Shown here one piece after another: positions 7,856 to 8,413 of a stretch of DNA of 8,413 nucleotides. The stretch's first letter is position 1, and the number at the start of each line of letters is the position of its first letter. The position numbers and the translations under genes were made by a program. Source of the stretch: Planctomycetaceae bacterium (GTDB taxonomy: Bacteria; Planctomycetota; Phycisphaerae; Phycisphaerales; SM1A02); NCBI GenBank assembly GCA_947474205.1, contig CANJIC010000076.1, forward strand, positions 1 to 8,413. Direction: 5' to 3'. The notes beneath the pieces were generated by a model. It was not told the DNA's origin. It worked only from the letters and a program-made list of their open reading frames with translations, and did not search any database.

Positions 7856-8413
7856 TCACTCTTTCAGATCATCAAGTGATTCAAATAACGCCTCGACAAA
7901 TCGATCCGCGTCGAAAGATTCGACATCATCCGGCGTTTCGCCCACGCCCACAAGTTTCACGGGCACGCCAAGTTCCTCGCGGATTTGCACCACGGAACCG
8001 CCGCGCGCGGTGCCGTCAAGTTTGGAGAGAAACACGCCCGTCACGCCGGCGGCCTCGCCGAAAGCTTTGGCCTGCGCGATGGCGCTTTGACCCGTGGTGG
8101 CGTCAAGCACCAACAAAGTTTCATGCGGCGCGCCGGGAATTTTCTTGGCAAGCACCGCGCGAATTTTCACCAACTGGCGCATCAATCCCTCTTGATTGTG
8201 CAAGCGTCCCGCGGTGTCCACCAACAACACATCGGCCTTGCGCGCAATGGCCGCTTCGGCCGCGTCAAACACCACCGACGCTGGGTCCGCGTTGGTGGAG
8301 CCGCGCACAACATCAATGTCAAGACGTTTGGCCCACACTTCAAGTTGCGCCACGGCGCCGGCGCGAAAGGTGTCGCCCGCGGCAAGCAACACGGAGCGGC
8401 CCTGGTCTTTCAA
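7856..8413 (-). CDS. ftsY: Signal recognition particle receptor FtsY, N-terminal part beyond window
   Basis: SRP-family GTPase that docks ribosome-SRP complexes at the inner membrane for delivery to SecYEG. Only the last 185 residues, to the TGA at 7858-7856, are in the window. Visible are DTFRAGAVAQLEVW (14-27), the G3 motif DTAGRLHN (66-73), DATTGQ (104-109), the G4 region SKLDGTARGG (130-139) and GVGETPDDVESFD (156-168) near the C-terminus. The DTFRAGA, DTAGRLHN and ESFDADRFVEALF segments and the lack of a methionine-rich M domain mark it as FtsY, not Ffh. The A and N domains and the GxxGxGKTT P-loop lie beyond position 8413. The first visible codon is TTG, read here as an internal leucine. 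G4 has Ser for the usual Thr, a mild change. It is the first visible gene of a tight run with the pseudopilin, membrane-protein and hrpB genes. Confidence 0.96.
   Translation of the reverse strand: MKDQGRSVLLAAGDTFRAGAVAQLEVWAKRLDIDVVRGSTNADPASVVFDAAEAAIARKADVLLVDTAGRLHNQEGLMRQLVKIRAVLAKKIPGAPHETLLVLDATTGQSAIAQAKAFGEAAGVTGVFLSKLDGTARGGSVVQIREELGVPVKLVGVGETPDDVESFDADRFVEALFESLDDLKE

Overview
This is a stretch of ordinary bacterial chromosome in which every gene lies on the minus strand. Read in the direction of transcription (high to low coordinates) the order is ftsY (5' part cut off by the window), a type II pseudopilin-like gene, an unrecognised single-pass membrane protein, hrpB, a 145-base gap, folC, a 123-base gap, and leuS (3' part cut off). 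No RNA gene, CRISPR array, insertion sequence or phage gene was seen. No stretch over 300 bases lacks a gene.

The likely source is a planctomycete, possibly of the class Phycisphaerae. This is inferred from family resemblance: a pseudopilin of the style abundant in Planctomycetota (GFTLIEILVV leader, CLANLRQL, LCPADDD, late DG motif), LeuRS with the [16 protein letters not shown] form of the HIGH region, and a FolC with an N-terminal RTDYE segment and an unusual TIDYDH segment. Recognisable Shine-Dalgarno sequences are nearly absent, which fits that group but does not prove it. Composition is moderately GC-rich with many short CGCGCG tracts.

Region 1 (about 8413-3946) looks like one transcription unit. 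ftsY is followed after 24 bases by the pseudopilin gene, which overlaps the membrane-protein gene by ATGA, which in turn overlaps hrpB by ATGA. It joins the SRP receptor, a pilin-like protein that would need the Sec/SRP route, a membrane protein of unknown role and an RNA-helicase-like ATPase. Region 2 (3945-1) holds folC and leuS. A candidate promoter, with a perfect 9-bp inverted repeat at its -35 edge, lies just upstream of folC and would give an mRNA with almost no leader. leuS may be read from the same transcript.

I found no convincing new multi-gene system. The items most worth a second look are the uncharacterised membrane protein translationally coupled between a pseudopilin and hrpB, the palindrome and possible leaderless start at folC, and the unusual valine in the FolC P-loop.
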